This document shows positions 1 through 5,202 of a stretch of 5,816 nucleotides of DNA, one piece after another (position 1 is the stretch's first letter; the number at the start of each line of letters is the position of its first letter). Made by a program: the position numbers and the translations under genes. The DNA lies in the NCBI GenBank assembly GCA_946886175.1, contig CAMPIA010000094.1, positions 1 to 5,816 of the forward strand, in the 5' to 3' direction. The notes beneath the pieces were generated by a model, which worked only from the letters and a program-made list of their open reading frames with translations, searched no databases and was not told the origin of the DNA. The DNA is from an uncultured Altererythrobacter sp. (GTDB lineage Bacteria; Pseudomonadota; Alphaproteobacteria; Sphingomonadales; Sphingomonadaceae).

Positions 1-8
1 CTCCAAGC

Positions 9-85
9 GCGCCCGTAGCTCAGCTGGATAGAGCACCAGACTACGAATCTGGGGGCCGGAGGTTCGAATCCTTCCGGGCGCGCCA
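9..85 (+). tRNA. tRNA-Arg (anticodon ACG), CCA encoded
   Basis: A full cloverleaf can be folded by eye. The acceptor stem GCGCCCG (9-15) pairs with CGGGCGC (75-81). The D stem is GCTC/GAGC (18-21 with 31-34). The anticodon stem CCAGA/TCTGG (36-40 with 48-52) encloses the loop CTACGAA, giving anticodon ACG. The T stem GGAGG/CCTTC encloses TTCGAAT. The discriminator is G82 and CCA (83-85) is encoded in the DNA. By established knowledge the first anticodon base of tRNA-Arg(ACG) is deaminated to inosine by TadA, so it reads CGU, CGC and CGA. CGC is a very common Arg codon in the genes of this window. Confidence 0.98.
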
Positions 86-90
86 ACACT

Positions 91-120
91 CAAGGCCGTC
101 TCCGCAAGGGGGCGGCCTTG
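91..120 (+). terminator. Hairpin after tRNA-Arg, probable intrinsic terminator
   Basis: Arm CAAGGCCGTCTCC (91-103) pairs along its full 13 positions with GGGGGCGGCCTTG (108-120), counting two G-T wobbles, around a GCAA tetraloop of the stable GNRA class (104-107). It starts five bases after the tRNA CCA end. The tail that follows (TGCGTTTGTG) is only moderately T-rich, so the hairpin is certain but efficient factor-independent termination is an inference. It could also serve as a 3' processing signal for the tRNA. Confidence 0.8.
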
Positions 121-272
121 TGCGTTTGTGGGCCGGGAAAATGAAACTTTGGTCGGAGTCTGAGCGACGGAGACGGGACGGGCGCAGTCGGCCCGATCCT
201 TCGGCTTTCGGCCCAGCGTCGCTTTTCCCCAAACCCTATTGCGTCTCTCGCCCGCCCGCGTAGGTTCGGCGC

Positions 273-590
273 ATGGGCCCCCACGACAGGGAAATCAGGC
301 GGGAGGATCGCCACGGCGTTGCGGTCGAGGGCCGCTATCGCACCGGCACGGGGGTGCCCAAGGATGTCAGCGTGCTCGACATATCGGAGGGCGGGTGCCG
401 GTTCTTCGACAAGTTCGGGCGGCTGACTCCCGGCGTGCAGATCACCATTCGGGTCGGCCCGATCGGCCCCATCCCGGCGACCGTGCGATGGTGCGAGGGT
501 CAGGTGGTGGGGGTGGAGTTCGAGGATCCGATCTACGGCCCGGTGCTCGATCACATCCGCAGCCAGCTCAATCCGGACGCGCAGACCTAA
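273..590 (+). CDS. Single-domain PilZ protein (putative c-di-GMP receptor)
   Basis: This 105-residue protein is essentially one PilZ domain. The two signature c-di-GMP-binding elements are visible: an RxxxR motif near the N-terminus (R9-R10-E11-D12-R13) and DxSxxG (D36-I37-S38-E39-G40-G41), followed by the usual beta-strand pattern ending in a VRW...VGVEF stretch. PilZ proteins bind cyclic di-GMP and pass the signal to a partner protein, often in motility, exopolysaccharide or surface attachment. No output domain, signal peptide or membrane segment is present, so it probably acts as a cytosolic adaptor; its partner cannot be read from the context. The start ATG at 273 has only a weak AGG at 262-264 upstream, but it places RxxxR at the normal distance. 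It stands alone on the plus strand and converges with the metallopeptidase gene 26 nt downstream. Confidence 0.88.
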   Translation: MGPHDREIRREDRHGVAVEGRYRTGTGVPKDVSVLDISEGGCRFFDKFGRLTPGVQITIRVGPIGPIPATVRWCEGQVVGVEFEDPIYGPVLDHIRSQLNPDAQT

Positions 591-596
591 GGGTTC

Positions 597-620
597 GGGC
601 CCTATGGATCTGGGCCCTAT
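597..620. repeat. Direct repeat GGGCCCTAT in a convergent gap, possible bidirectional hairpin
   Basis: GGGCCCTAT occurs at 597-605 and again at 612-620. Because GGGCCC is its own reverse complement, the two copies can also pair as a 6-bp stem (597-602 with 612-617) around a 9-nt loop. An alternative weaker pairing is AGGG (590-593) with CCCT (600-603). The element lies between the stop of the PilZ gene and the stop of the opposing metallopeptidase gene and includes the latter's stop codon (617-619). A shared terminator is a reasonable inference, but there is no clear T-tract on either strand. Confidence 0.4.
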
Positions 621-1054
621 TCGACCTGGTCCTCGAGCCAGTGCATCTCGTCGTCGGAGAAGCCGAAGTGGTGCCCCGCCTCGTGGATCACCACGTGGCG
701 CACCAGATCGCCGAAATCGACCCCCGTGTCCCGCCATTCGCGCACCAGCGGCTGGCGGAACAGGCTGATCACCGGTGGCAGGTCGCCCGGGTCCCAGATC
801 GACTGTTCGTCGAGCGGGCGCCCCTCGTAGAGCCCGGTCAGATTCCACTTGCTGCGGATGTCGACCGAATCGAGCTGCTCGCGCGTGGCGAACTCCTCGA
901 TCCGCACGACCACATCGCGCAGCGGTTCGCGAAAATCCTCGGGCAGGGCGTCGATCACGGCCTGGGCCATGCGCTCCATATCCTCGGCGGTCGGCGGCGG
1001 CTGGCGGAAGCTGTCCATGCGCGCCGATATGGGCGCAAACGGACGCCCCGTCAT
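617..1054 (-). CDS. Zincin-like metallopeptidase family protein (PF06262/DUF1025 type)
   Basis: The reverse strand encodes 145 residues ending in a hallmark of the family: HEAGH at 124-128, then H129-F-G, S133 and D134, followed by an acidic tail. HExxH supplies the two zinc-binding histidines and the catalytic glutamate of zincins; the downstream S-D segment is typical of small Zincin_1 (PF06262) proteins and would supply further metal contacts. The substrate and role of this family are poorly known. There is no signal peptide, so it is probably cytosolic. The start is uncertain: the ATG at 1054 gives 145 residues, whereas the ATG at 1018 (starting MDSFRQ) gives 133, closer to the usual size, but no good ribosome-binding site is visible before it. 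The gene is convergent with the PilZ gene and divergent from the hemerythrin gene. Family assignment is from motif recall. Confidence 0.87.
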   Translation of the reverse strand: MTGRPFAPISARMDSFRQPPPTAEDMERMAQAVIDALPEDFREPLRDVVVRIEEFATREQLDSVDIRSKWNLTGLYEGRPLDEQSIWDPGDLPPVISLFRQPLVREWRDTGVDFGDLVRHVVIHEAGHHFGFSDDEMHWLEDQVE

Positions 1055-1079
1055 CCCGCCGCGTCATTCCCCCCGGTGA

Positions 1080-1104
1080 GGAACCTTGCGAAACCCCGCC
1101 CATT
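1080..1104 (+). promoter_or_regulatory. Possible EcfG-type (general stress) promoter element upstream of the hemerythrin gene
   Basis: GGAAC (1080-1084, followed by C) matches the -35 box recognised by alphaproteobacterial EcfG/SigT sigma factors. Sixteen bases later comes CATT (1101-1104), which differs by one base from the expected CGTT -10 box. The element lies in the divergent spacer 36-60 bp upstream of the hemerythrin ATG. The imperfect -10 and the shortness of the motif make this only a candidate. No convincing housekeeping -35/-10 pair was seen in the same gap. Confidence 0.25.
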
Positions 1105-1139
1105 CTGGTTGGGCATCACCCCGAAGGACCCGAAACGAC

Positions 1140-1628
1140 ATGACAGCCGAAACGATTTTCGAGCGCCTCAAGCAGGATCACGACAAGCACCGCGACCTGC
1201 TCGCCCGCATCCGCAAGACGAACGGGGAGAGCGGCGAGCGCGAGGCGCTGTTCGTGGAACTGACCAAGGAACTGAAGGGCCACGCCGCGGCGGAGGAGCA
1301 GGCGCTCTATTCGACCATGTTGCGCAAGCCCGAAACCACCGCCGAGACGCGCCATTCGGTCGCCGAGCATCACGAGATCGACGAGATGCTCAACGATCTC
1401 GCCGCGACCGACATGGCGGGCGGCGACTGGCTGAAGAAGTTCGAGGCGCTCGATCACCGATACCGCCACCATATCGAGGAAGAGGAGGAAGAGCACTTCC
1501 CCGACTTCGAAAATTACCTCACCATGGCGGATGAGGAGTACATGGAATCGGTCTTCGAACGGCGCAAAAGCGAGGAAAAGGCCGAGGCCGAGGTGACTCC
1601 CGAAAAGAAGGAAGACGCGAAGGAATAG
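1140..1628 (+). CDS. Hemerythrin HHE cation-binding domain protein
   Basis: The 162-residue protein is a helical bundle with the histidine/glutamate spacing of HHE-domain hemerythrins. Likely di-iron ligands are H14 and/or H17 in helix 1, H48 and E52 in helix 2, H77 or H78 (with E82 nearby) in helix 3, and H110/H111, E115 and H119 in helix 4. A run of six glutamates (113-118) sits in helix 4, and the last 25 or so residues are a highly charged Lys/Glu tail. Such proteins bind a non-haem di-iron centre and have been linked to O2, NO or oxidative-stress sensing; the exact role here is unknown. The ATG at 1140 is preferred over an upstream in-frame TTG because GAAGGA (1123-1128) lies 11 nt before it and the domain begins at once. 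It leads a probable transcription unit with the PLD-like gene, whose start is 16 nt after its stop. Confidence 0.9.
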   Translation: MTAETIFERLKQDHDKHRDLLARIRKTNGESGEREALFVELTKELKGHAAAEEQALYSTMLRKPETTAETRHSVAEHHEIDEMLNDLAATDMAGGDWLKKFEALDHRYRHHIEEEEEEHFPDFENYLTMADEEYMESVFERRKSEEKAEAEVTPEKKEDAKE

Positions 1629-1629
1629 C

Positions 1630-1634
1630 GAGGG
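1630..1634 (+). promoter_or_regulatory. Ribosome-binding site that decides the PLD-like start
   Basis: GAGGG lies 10 nt upstream of the GTG at 1645 but only 1 nt upstream of the in-frame TTG at 1636. This favours GTG 1645 as the initiator. The site falls directly after the hemerythrin stop codon, so translation of the two genes may be linked. Confidence 0.5.
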
Positions 1635-1644
1635 TTTGGGCGGG

Positions 1645-3180
1645 GTGAGCAATCAAGCAGGCGCGACCGAACCGGAGTTCGACGACGAATCGGAGGAACC
1701 GGGCGTCTGGCGCTACGCGCGCGTCGACCGCGCGAGCGTGATCGTCGACGCGTCCGATTACTTTGCGCTGATGCAGCAGGCGATGCTCAAGGCGCGCCGC
1801 CGCATCATGCTGGTCGGGTGGGATTTCGACACGCGCATTCATTTGGCGCTCGGCCGGCGCTGGTTCTCGCGCGCCCTGCGCCGGCAGTATCCACGCCGGC
1901 TGGGCAGCTTCCTGATGTGGCTCGCGCGCCATCGCAAGGGGCTCGAGATCCGGGTTCTCAAATGGAATGTCGGCGCGCTCAAGTTCATGCTGCGCGGCTA
2001 CATGCTGGTCGATGTCGTGCGGATGGCGTCGCACCGCGCGATCACCTTCAAGTTCGACACGCACCATCCGGTCGGCTGCTCGCACCATCAGAAGATCGCG
2101 GTGCTCGACGACAAGCTGGCGGTCTGCGGCGGGATCGACATGACCCAGGACCGGTGGGACACGCGCGAGCACCTCGAACACGACCGCCGCCGCCGCCGCC
2201 CGCACGGACGCAGTTATTGCCCGTGGCACGATGCGACGATGATGTTCGAGGGCGATGCGGCGCGCGTGCTCGGCATGTTCAGCCGCGAGCGGTGGGAGCG
2301 CGCGGGCGGCGAGAACCTCCACCAGGTCGAGATCCCCGACGAAAGCCTGTGGCCCGACGATCTTGCGGTCCAGTTCGAAAACGTCGAGATCGGGATCGCG
2401 CGGACCCGCGCCAAATACGGCGGATTGCCGCAGGTGGACGAGATCGAGCAGTTGCTGCTCGACCAGATCGCGCGGGCGAAGAAGTTCATCTATTCGGAGA
2501 ACCAGTACTTCACCTCGCGCAAGATCGCCGAGGCGATCGGCAAGCGCCTGAAGGAAGACGACCCGCCCGAGATCGTCATGGTCCAGCCGATCACCGCCGA
2601 GGGATGGCTCGAGCAGCAGGCGATGGACCACGCGCGCGCCGGGCTGCTCCACGGGCTGGCGGAGATCGACCACAAGAACCGGTTCAAGGTCTATGTCCCG
2701 CACACCGGCGAGACCCCGATCTACGTCCATGCCAAGCTGACGATCTTCGACGATCGTATCCTCAGGATCGGCTCGGCCAACTTCAACAACCGTTCGATGG
2801 GCCTCGATTCCGAGTGCGACGTGTTCATCGACTGCGACCGCCCCGGCAACGGCCATGCGTGCGACGGCATCGCCGCGCTGCGCCACTCGCTGCTCGCCGA
2901 GCATTGCGGGCTCGAGGAAGACGAGGTCGCGCGCCTGCTCGAAGCCGACGGTTCGATGCACCACCTGATCGCGGAGCACGGGCAGGGCGAGGGGCGCTCG
3001 CTCAAGCCTTACGAAGTGCCCGAGCTCAACGGGGTCGAGGAAACGCTCGCCGATTCGGGCCTGCTCGATCCGGAGCGTCCCGACGACATGTTCGAGCCGT
3101 TTGCCAAGGGCGGACTTTTCCGCAAGGGGAGCCTGCTCGGCCGCGCCTATGGCCGGGCCAAGAAGAGGATCGGCAGATGA
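1645..3180 (+). CDS. Phospholipase D-like protein with two intact HKD motifs
   Basis: The 511-residue protein (GTG start) carries two full PLD catalytic motifs: H148-x-K150-x4-D155, followed by GGID, and H362-x-K364-x4-D369, followed by GSANFNNRS. In PLD enzymes the two motifs form one active site and the reaction passes through a phosphohistidine intermediate; substrates include phospholipid head groups and cardiolipin precursors. Between them, P193-W-H-D196 and the later RW match the PWHD region known from eukaryotic-type PLDs, so a true phosphatidyl-hydrolase or transphosphatidylase is more likely than a nuclease. There is no signal peptide or clear transmembrane segment; hydrophobic and basic stretches around residues 85-125 and an Arg/Lys-rich C-terminus may contact membranes. 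Five consecutive CGC codons give R181-R185. The stop overlaps the folE start (ATGA). The substrate is not determinable from sequence. Confidence 0.9.
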   Translation: MSNQAGATEPEFDDESEEPGVWRYARVDRASVIVDASDYFALMQQAMLKARRRIMLVGWDFDTRIHLALGRRWFSRALRRQYPRRLGSFLMWLARHRKGLEIRVLKWNVGALKFMLRGYMLVDVVRMASHRAITFKFDTHHPVGCSHHQKIAVLDDKLAVCGGIDMTQDRWDTREHLEHDRRRRRPHGRSYCPWHDATMMFEGDAARVLGMFSRERWERAGGENLHQVEIPDESLWPDDLAVQFENVEIGIARTRAKYGGLPQVDEIEQLLLDQIARAKKFIYSENQYFTSRKIAEAIGKRLKEDDPPEIVMVQPITAEGWLEQQAMDHARAGLLHGLAEIDHKNRFKVYVPHTGETPIYVHAKLTIFDDRILRIGSANFNNRSMGLDSECDVFIDCDRPGNGHACDGIAALRHSLLAEHCGLEEDEVARLLEADGSMHHLIAEHGQGEGRSLKPYEVPELNGVEETLADSGLLDPERPDDMFEPFAKGGLFRKGSLLGRAYGRAKKRIGR

Positions 3181-3785
3181 GCAGCCTGGTGGGCCCCGAC
3201 GAAGACGACGCGCGGGGAAAGCCGCCGGTGCCCGAGAACGTGCAGGACGCGATCCGCACGCTGATCCGCTGGACGGGCGACGATCCGGAGCGCGAGGGCC
3301 TGCGCGACACCCCCAAGCGCGTCGCCCGCGCGTGGAAGGAATACTGCCTCGGCTATGGCGAGGACCCTTCGGTCCACCTCAGCCGCGTGTTCGAGGAAGT
3401 CGGCGGCTACAACGAGATCGTGCTGCTCAAGGACATCCCGTTCCAGAGCCACTGCGAACACCACATGGCGCCGATCATCGGCAAGGCGGCGATCGCCTAC
3501 CTGCCGACCGACCGCGTGGTCGGCATCTCCAAGCTCGCGCGCGTGCTCCACGGCTTCGCCCGGCGGCTGCAGGTGCAGGAACGCCTGACCGCCGAAGTCG
3601 CCGACTGCATCTGGGAGCACTTGCAGCCTCAGGGCGTCGCAGTGGTGATCGAGGCGAGCCACAGCTGCATGACCGCCCGCGGCGTGCGCACCCCGGGCGT
3701 CGCCATGACCACCAGCCGCATGATGGGCACCTTCCTCAACGACCCCCGCAGCCGCGAGGAAGTGCTCAAGCTGATGGGGTATTAG
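3177..3785 (+). CDS. folE: GTP cyclohydrolase I
   Basis: The 202-residue protein is full length for type I GTP cyclohydrolase, which converts GTP to 7,8-dihydroneopterin triphosphate and formate, the first step of tetrahydrofolate (and biopterin) synthesis; the active enzyme is a cytosolic homodecamer. Diagnostic segments are all present: the TPKRVA motif (45-50), SHCEHH with zinc ligands C93 and H96 (H95 also conserved), the KLARVLHGFARRLQVQERLT segment, and SHSCMTARG with H162 and C164, the third zinc ligand. The Cys/His/Cys set means the zinc-dependent FolE type, not FolE2. The ATG at 3177 overlaps the PLD stop by 4 nt, which implies translational coupling. Starting there leaves a short variable N-terminus, as in other FolE proteins. 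No obvious terminator follows before the ars regulatory region. Confidence 0.97.
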   Translation: MSSLVGPDEDDARGKPPVPENVQDAIRTLIRWTGDDPEREGLRDTPKRVARAWKEYCLGYGEDPSVHLSRVFEEVGGYNEIVLLKDIPFQSHCEHHMAPIIGKAAIAYLPTDRVVGISKLARVLHGFARRLQVQERLTAEVADCIWEHLQPQGVAVVIEASHSCMTARGVRTPGVAMTTSRMMGTFLNDPRSREEVLKLMGY

Positions 3786-3815
3786 CAAAAGCCATAGGTT
3801 TGCGGTCGGACACTC

Positions 3816-3844
3816 TTGACTGACGCGCCTCATTCCCATATTTC
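3816..3844 (+). promoter_or_regulatory. Candidate promoter of the ars operon
   Basis: TTGACT (3816-3821) is a good -35 box. After a 17-bp spacer comes TATTTC (3839-3844), a modest -10 box. The -10 overlaps the left edge of the palindromic operator, so a repressor bound there would block RNA polymerase, as expected for ArsR control. No experimental start site is known. Confidence 0.5.
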
Positions 3845-3857
3845 GATAATTATCGAA
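3842..3857. promoter_or_regulatory. ArsR operator, perfect 16-bp palindrome
   Basis: TTCGATAATTATCGAA reads identically on both strands with no mismatch, and the symmetry breaks immediately outside it. It lies 14 bp before the arsR start and overlaps the candidate -10 box. Its TTCGA...TCGAA half-sites resemble known ArsR/SmtB-family operators, which are AT-rich dyads recognised by a winged-helix dimer. In a region this GC-rich, an AT-rich 16-bp perfect dyad is unlikely to be chance. Binding by the adjacent ArsR is inferred. Confidence 0.85.
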
Positions 3858-3861
3858 TCAT

Positions 3862-3865
3862 AGGA
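3862..3865 (+). promoter_or_regulatory. Ribosome-binding site that decides the arsR start
   Basis: AGGA lies 6 nt before the ATG at 3872 but directly against the in-frame ATG at 3866. The spacing favours 3872 and a protein starting MEADR. Confidence 0.6.
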
Positions 3866-3871
3866 ATGTAC

Positions 3872-4210
3872 ATGGAAGCCGATCGAGTCATTCGGGCGTT
3901 GGGTGCGCTGGCGCAGGAGCATCGGCTGGCGGTCTATCGGCTGCTCGTTCAGGCGGGCGAGGGCGGTGTGGCTGCGGGGGTGCTGGCCGAGCGGCTTGGC
4001 GTACCTGCCTCGTCGATGAGCTTTCATCTCGCGCAGCTCGCCAACGCCGGGCTGGTGAGCCAGCGGCGCGAGAGCCGCTCGATCATCTATTCGGCCGACT
4101 ATGCCGCGATGAACCGCCTGATGGGCTACCTGACCGAGAACTGCTGCGGCGGCGTGCCCTGCGCCGGCGATGCCGCGTGCCTTCCCCAAGACGAGAAAAG
4201 GACTGCATGA
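3872..4210 (+). CDS. arsR: ArsR-family arsenic-responsive transcriptional repressor
   Basis: This 112-residue winged-helix protein has the ArsR fold: an N-terminal helix with the family pattern ALAQEHRLAVYRLL (12-25), a helix-turn-helix around 34-60 containing SSMSFHLAQLANAGLV, and a beta-wing with R65-R66...I71-I72-Y73. The classical CxCxxC As(III) site in the recognition helix is absent. Instead there is a C-terminal cluster: C91, C92, C97 and C103. This resembles the Acidithiobacillus-type ArsR, which binds As(III) with a Cys pair plus a third Cys near its end. The inferred role is repression from the palindrome at 3842-3857 until As(III) or methylarsenite binds. Its stop overlaps the next gene's start (ATGATG), so it is the first cistron of the ars operon. 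Assignment to the ars system rests on both its cysteines and its neighbours. Confidence 0.93.
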   Translation: MEADRVIRALGALAQEHRLAVYRLLVQAGEGGVAAGVLAERLGVPASSMSFHLAQLANAGLVSQRRESRSIIYSADYAAMNRLMGYLTENCCGGVPCAGDAACLPQDEKRTA

Positions 4211-4692
4211 TGAAGCGCTTCCATGTCCATGTCGGCGTCACCGACCTCGACCGCTCGGTCGCCTTCTACAACGAGCTGTTCGGCGCCGAACCCTCCGTGA
4301 CCAAGCCCGACTACGCCAAGTGGATGCTCGAGGACCCGCGGATCAACTTCGCGATCTCGGCGCGCGAGGATGCGGCCAAGGGCGTGGAGCACATCGGCCT
4401 GCAGGTCGAGAACGCCGACGAACTCGCCGAAGTCTATGGCCGCTTGCAGAGCGCCGATCGCCCGGTGCTCGAAGAAGGCGCGACCACCTGCTGCTACGCC
4501 ACCTCGGAAAAGAGCTGGATCGCCGACCCCGACGGCGTGGTCTGGGAAGCCTTCCTGACCGATGGCGAGAGCACGACCTACGGCGGCAACCCCGACCTGG
4601 CGCAGCTCGCTTCGCCCAATGCGGCGTCGGACGCTTGCTGCGCCCCGCAAGTCGCCCCGCAAGTCGCCGCGCCTGCCGCCACCTGCTGCTGA
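4210..4692 (+). CDS. arsI: ArsI/CadI-family VOC metalloenzyme (C-As lyase candidate)
   Basis: The 160-residue protein has one vicinal-oxygen-chelate domain typical of ArsI/CadI. Conserved features are the KRFHVHVGV start (H5/H7), DYAKWMLEDPR (34-44), E60-H61-I-G, the vicinal pair C94-C95 in TTCCYA, K101-SWIADPDG and W112-E113. Family knowledge: ArsI is a non-haem Fe(II), O2-dependent lyase that splits the C-As bond of trivalent methyl- or aryl-arsenicals; a His/His/Glu triad binds iron and the CC pair binds arsenic. H5 or H7, H61 and E113 fit that triad. CadI relatives are named for cadmium induction, so the substrate is inferred from the ars context. The C-terminal tail adds C143-C144 and C159-C160 around a duplicated APQV. 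ATG 4210 is chosen because AAGGA (4198-4202) lies 7 nt before it; ATG 4207 is also possible. The arsR stop codon overlaps the start. Confidence 0.9.
   Translation: MKRFHVHVGVTDLDRSVAFYNELFGAEPSVTKPDYAKWMLEDPRINFAISAREDAAKGVEHIGLQVENADELAEVYGRLQSADRPVLEEGATTCCYATSEKSWIADPDGVVWEAFLTDGESTTYGGNPDLAQLASPNAASDACCAPQVAPQVAAPAATCC
4641..4664 (+). repeat. Perfect 12-bp tandem duplication in the arsI tail
   Basis: CGCCCCGCAAGT is present twice in direct succession (4641-4652 and 4653-4664) with no mismatch. It keeps the reading frame and encodes a doubled Ala-Pro-Gln-Val in the linker between the last two Cys-Cys pairs of ArsI. It looks like a recent slippage or duplication that lengthened the linker. 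Confidence 0.85.
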
Positions 4693-4701
4693 GCGCCCGC
4701 G

Positions 4702-5202
4702 ATGCCTGCCCGACCGTTCGAGGTGCTGTTCCTGTGCACCGGCAATTCCGCCCGCTCGATCCTGGCCGAAGCGATCCTCAATCGCGACGGCGGGGGCCGC
4801 TTTCGCGCGCATAGTGCGGGGAGCAATCCGACCGGCACCGTCAATCCCTGGGCTATCCACACGCTCGAAACGCTCGGCTATCCGGCGCAGGGCTATCGCT
4901 CGAAAAGCTGGAGCGAATTCGCCGACGGGCCCGAATTCGATCTGATCTTCTCCGTCTGCGACAGCGCGGCGGCGGAGACCTGCCCGATCTGGCCCGGCCG
5001 CCCGACCAGTGCACACTGGGGCATTCCCGATCCGGCCGCGATCGAGGGTAGCGATGCGGTCAAGGCCGCGGCCTTCCTCGATGCCTTCCGCATGCTCGAG
5101 CGCCGGATCGACCTGCTGCTCGCGCTGCCGCTCGACAGTATCGAGGAGATCGCGCTGCGCGACAGGCTCCAGGCGATCGGGCGCGAGGCCGACGCGCGAT
5201 GA
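4702..5202 (+). CDS. arsC: Arsenate reductase, low-molecular-weight tyrosine phosphatase fold
   Basis: The 166-residue protein starts with the phosphatase P-loop C12-T-G-N-S-A-R18-S19, which holds the catalytic cysteine and oxyanion-binding arginine. Further conserved pieces are SAGSNP (38-43), S85-C86-D-S with C94-P eight residues later, and the AHWGIPDP segment. In thioredoxin-coupled ArsC enzymes of this fold the catalytic Cys attacks arsenate and two further cysteines relay a disulfide to the surface; C12, C86 and C94 fit that scheme. The product, As(III), is the substrate of the next gene's pump. The protein is longer than the classic Gram-positive ArsC, with a helical C-terminal extension (about 125-166). 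The ATG at 4702 lies 9 nt after the arsI stop with only a poor ribosome-binding site, suggesting reinitiation. Its stop overlaps the exporter start (ATGA). Whether thioredoxin or glutaredoxin is the reductant cannot be read from sequence. Confidence 0.93.
   Translation: MPARPFEVLFLCTGNSARSILAEAILNRDGGGRFRAHSAGSNPTGTVNPWAIHTLETLGYPAQGYRSKSWSEFADGPEFDLIFSVCDSAAAETCPIWPGRPTSAHWGIPDPAAIEGSDAVKAAAFLDAFRMLERRIDLLLALPLDSIEEIALRDRLQAIGREADAR

Noticed and set aside
179..195. CGGGC/GCCCG hairpin in the tRNA-PilZ spacer as a small RNA or terminator
   Set aside because: The stem is only 5 bp in a GC-rich stretch with no T-tract or promoter, so it is not distinguishable from chance.
41..232. Minus-strand open frame of 63 residues ending in RKDSNLRPPDS
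   Set aside because: Its C-terminal part is the antisense translation of the tRNA-Arg gene, a well-known spurious protein signature, and the rest covers the terminator hairpin and non-coding spacer.
9..272. tRNA-Arg as an integration (attB/attL) site for a mobile element
   Set aside because: I found no integrase gene and no second copy of the tRNA 3' end in the window, and the downstream genes look like ordinary core chromosome.
90..1103. Long minus-strand open frame of 337 codons
   Set aside because: It is antisense to the PilZ gene and in the wrong frame across the metallopeptidase. Its composition is Arg/Ala/Pro-rich with no domain, as expected of a shadow frame in GC-rich DNA.
1086..1139. 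Upstream TTG start for the hemerythrin gene, adding 18 residues
   Set aside because: The extra residues are not part of the HHE fold, the region holds the divergent promoter spacer, and the ATG at 1140 has a usable GAAGGA upstream.
1519..2979. Minus-strand open frame of 486 codons antisense to the PLD-like gene
   Set aside because: The sense strand has two intact HKD motifs and family-wide conservation. The antisense product is low-complexity (Ala/Arg/Val/Asp/His-rich) with no recognisable fold.
1818..3176. Upstream in-frame extension of folE through the PLD-like gene
   Set aside because: The extension is Arg/Ala/Pro-rich out-of-frame PLD sequence. FolE is complete from ATG 3177, which overlaps the PLD stop.
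3845..3850. GATAAT as the -10 box of the ars promoter
   Set aside because: It lies 23 bp after TTGACT, too far for a standard sigma-70 spacer, and it is better explained as part of the palindromic operator.
4126..5016. Minus-strand open frame of 296 codons across arsR, arsI and arsC
   Set aside because: It spans three well-supported sense genes and has a Gly/Ala/Arg-biased shadow composition. There is no ribosome-binding site or domain.
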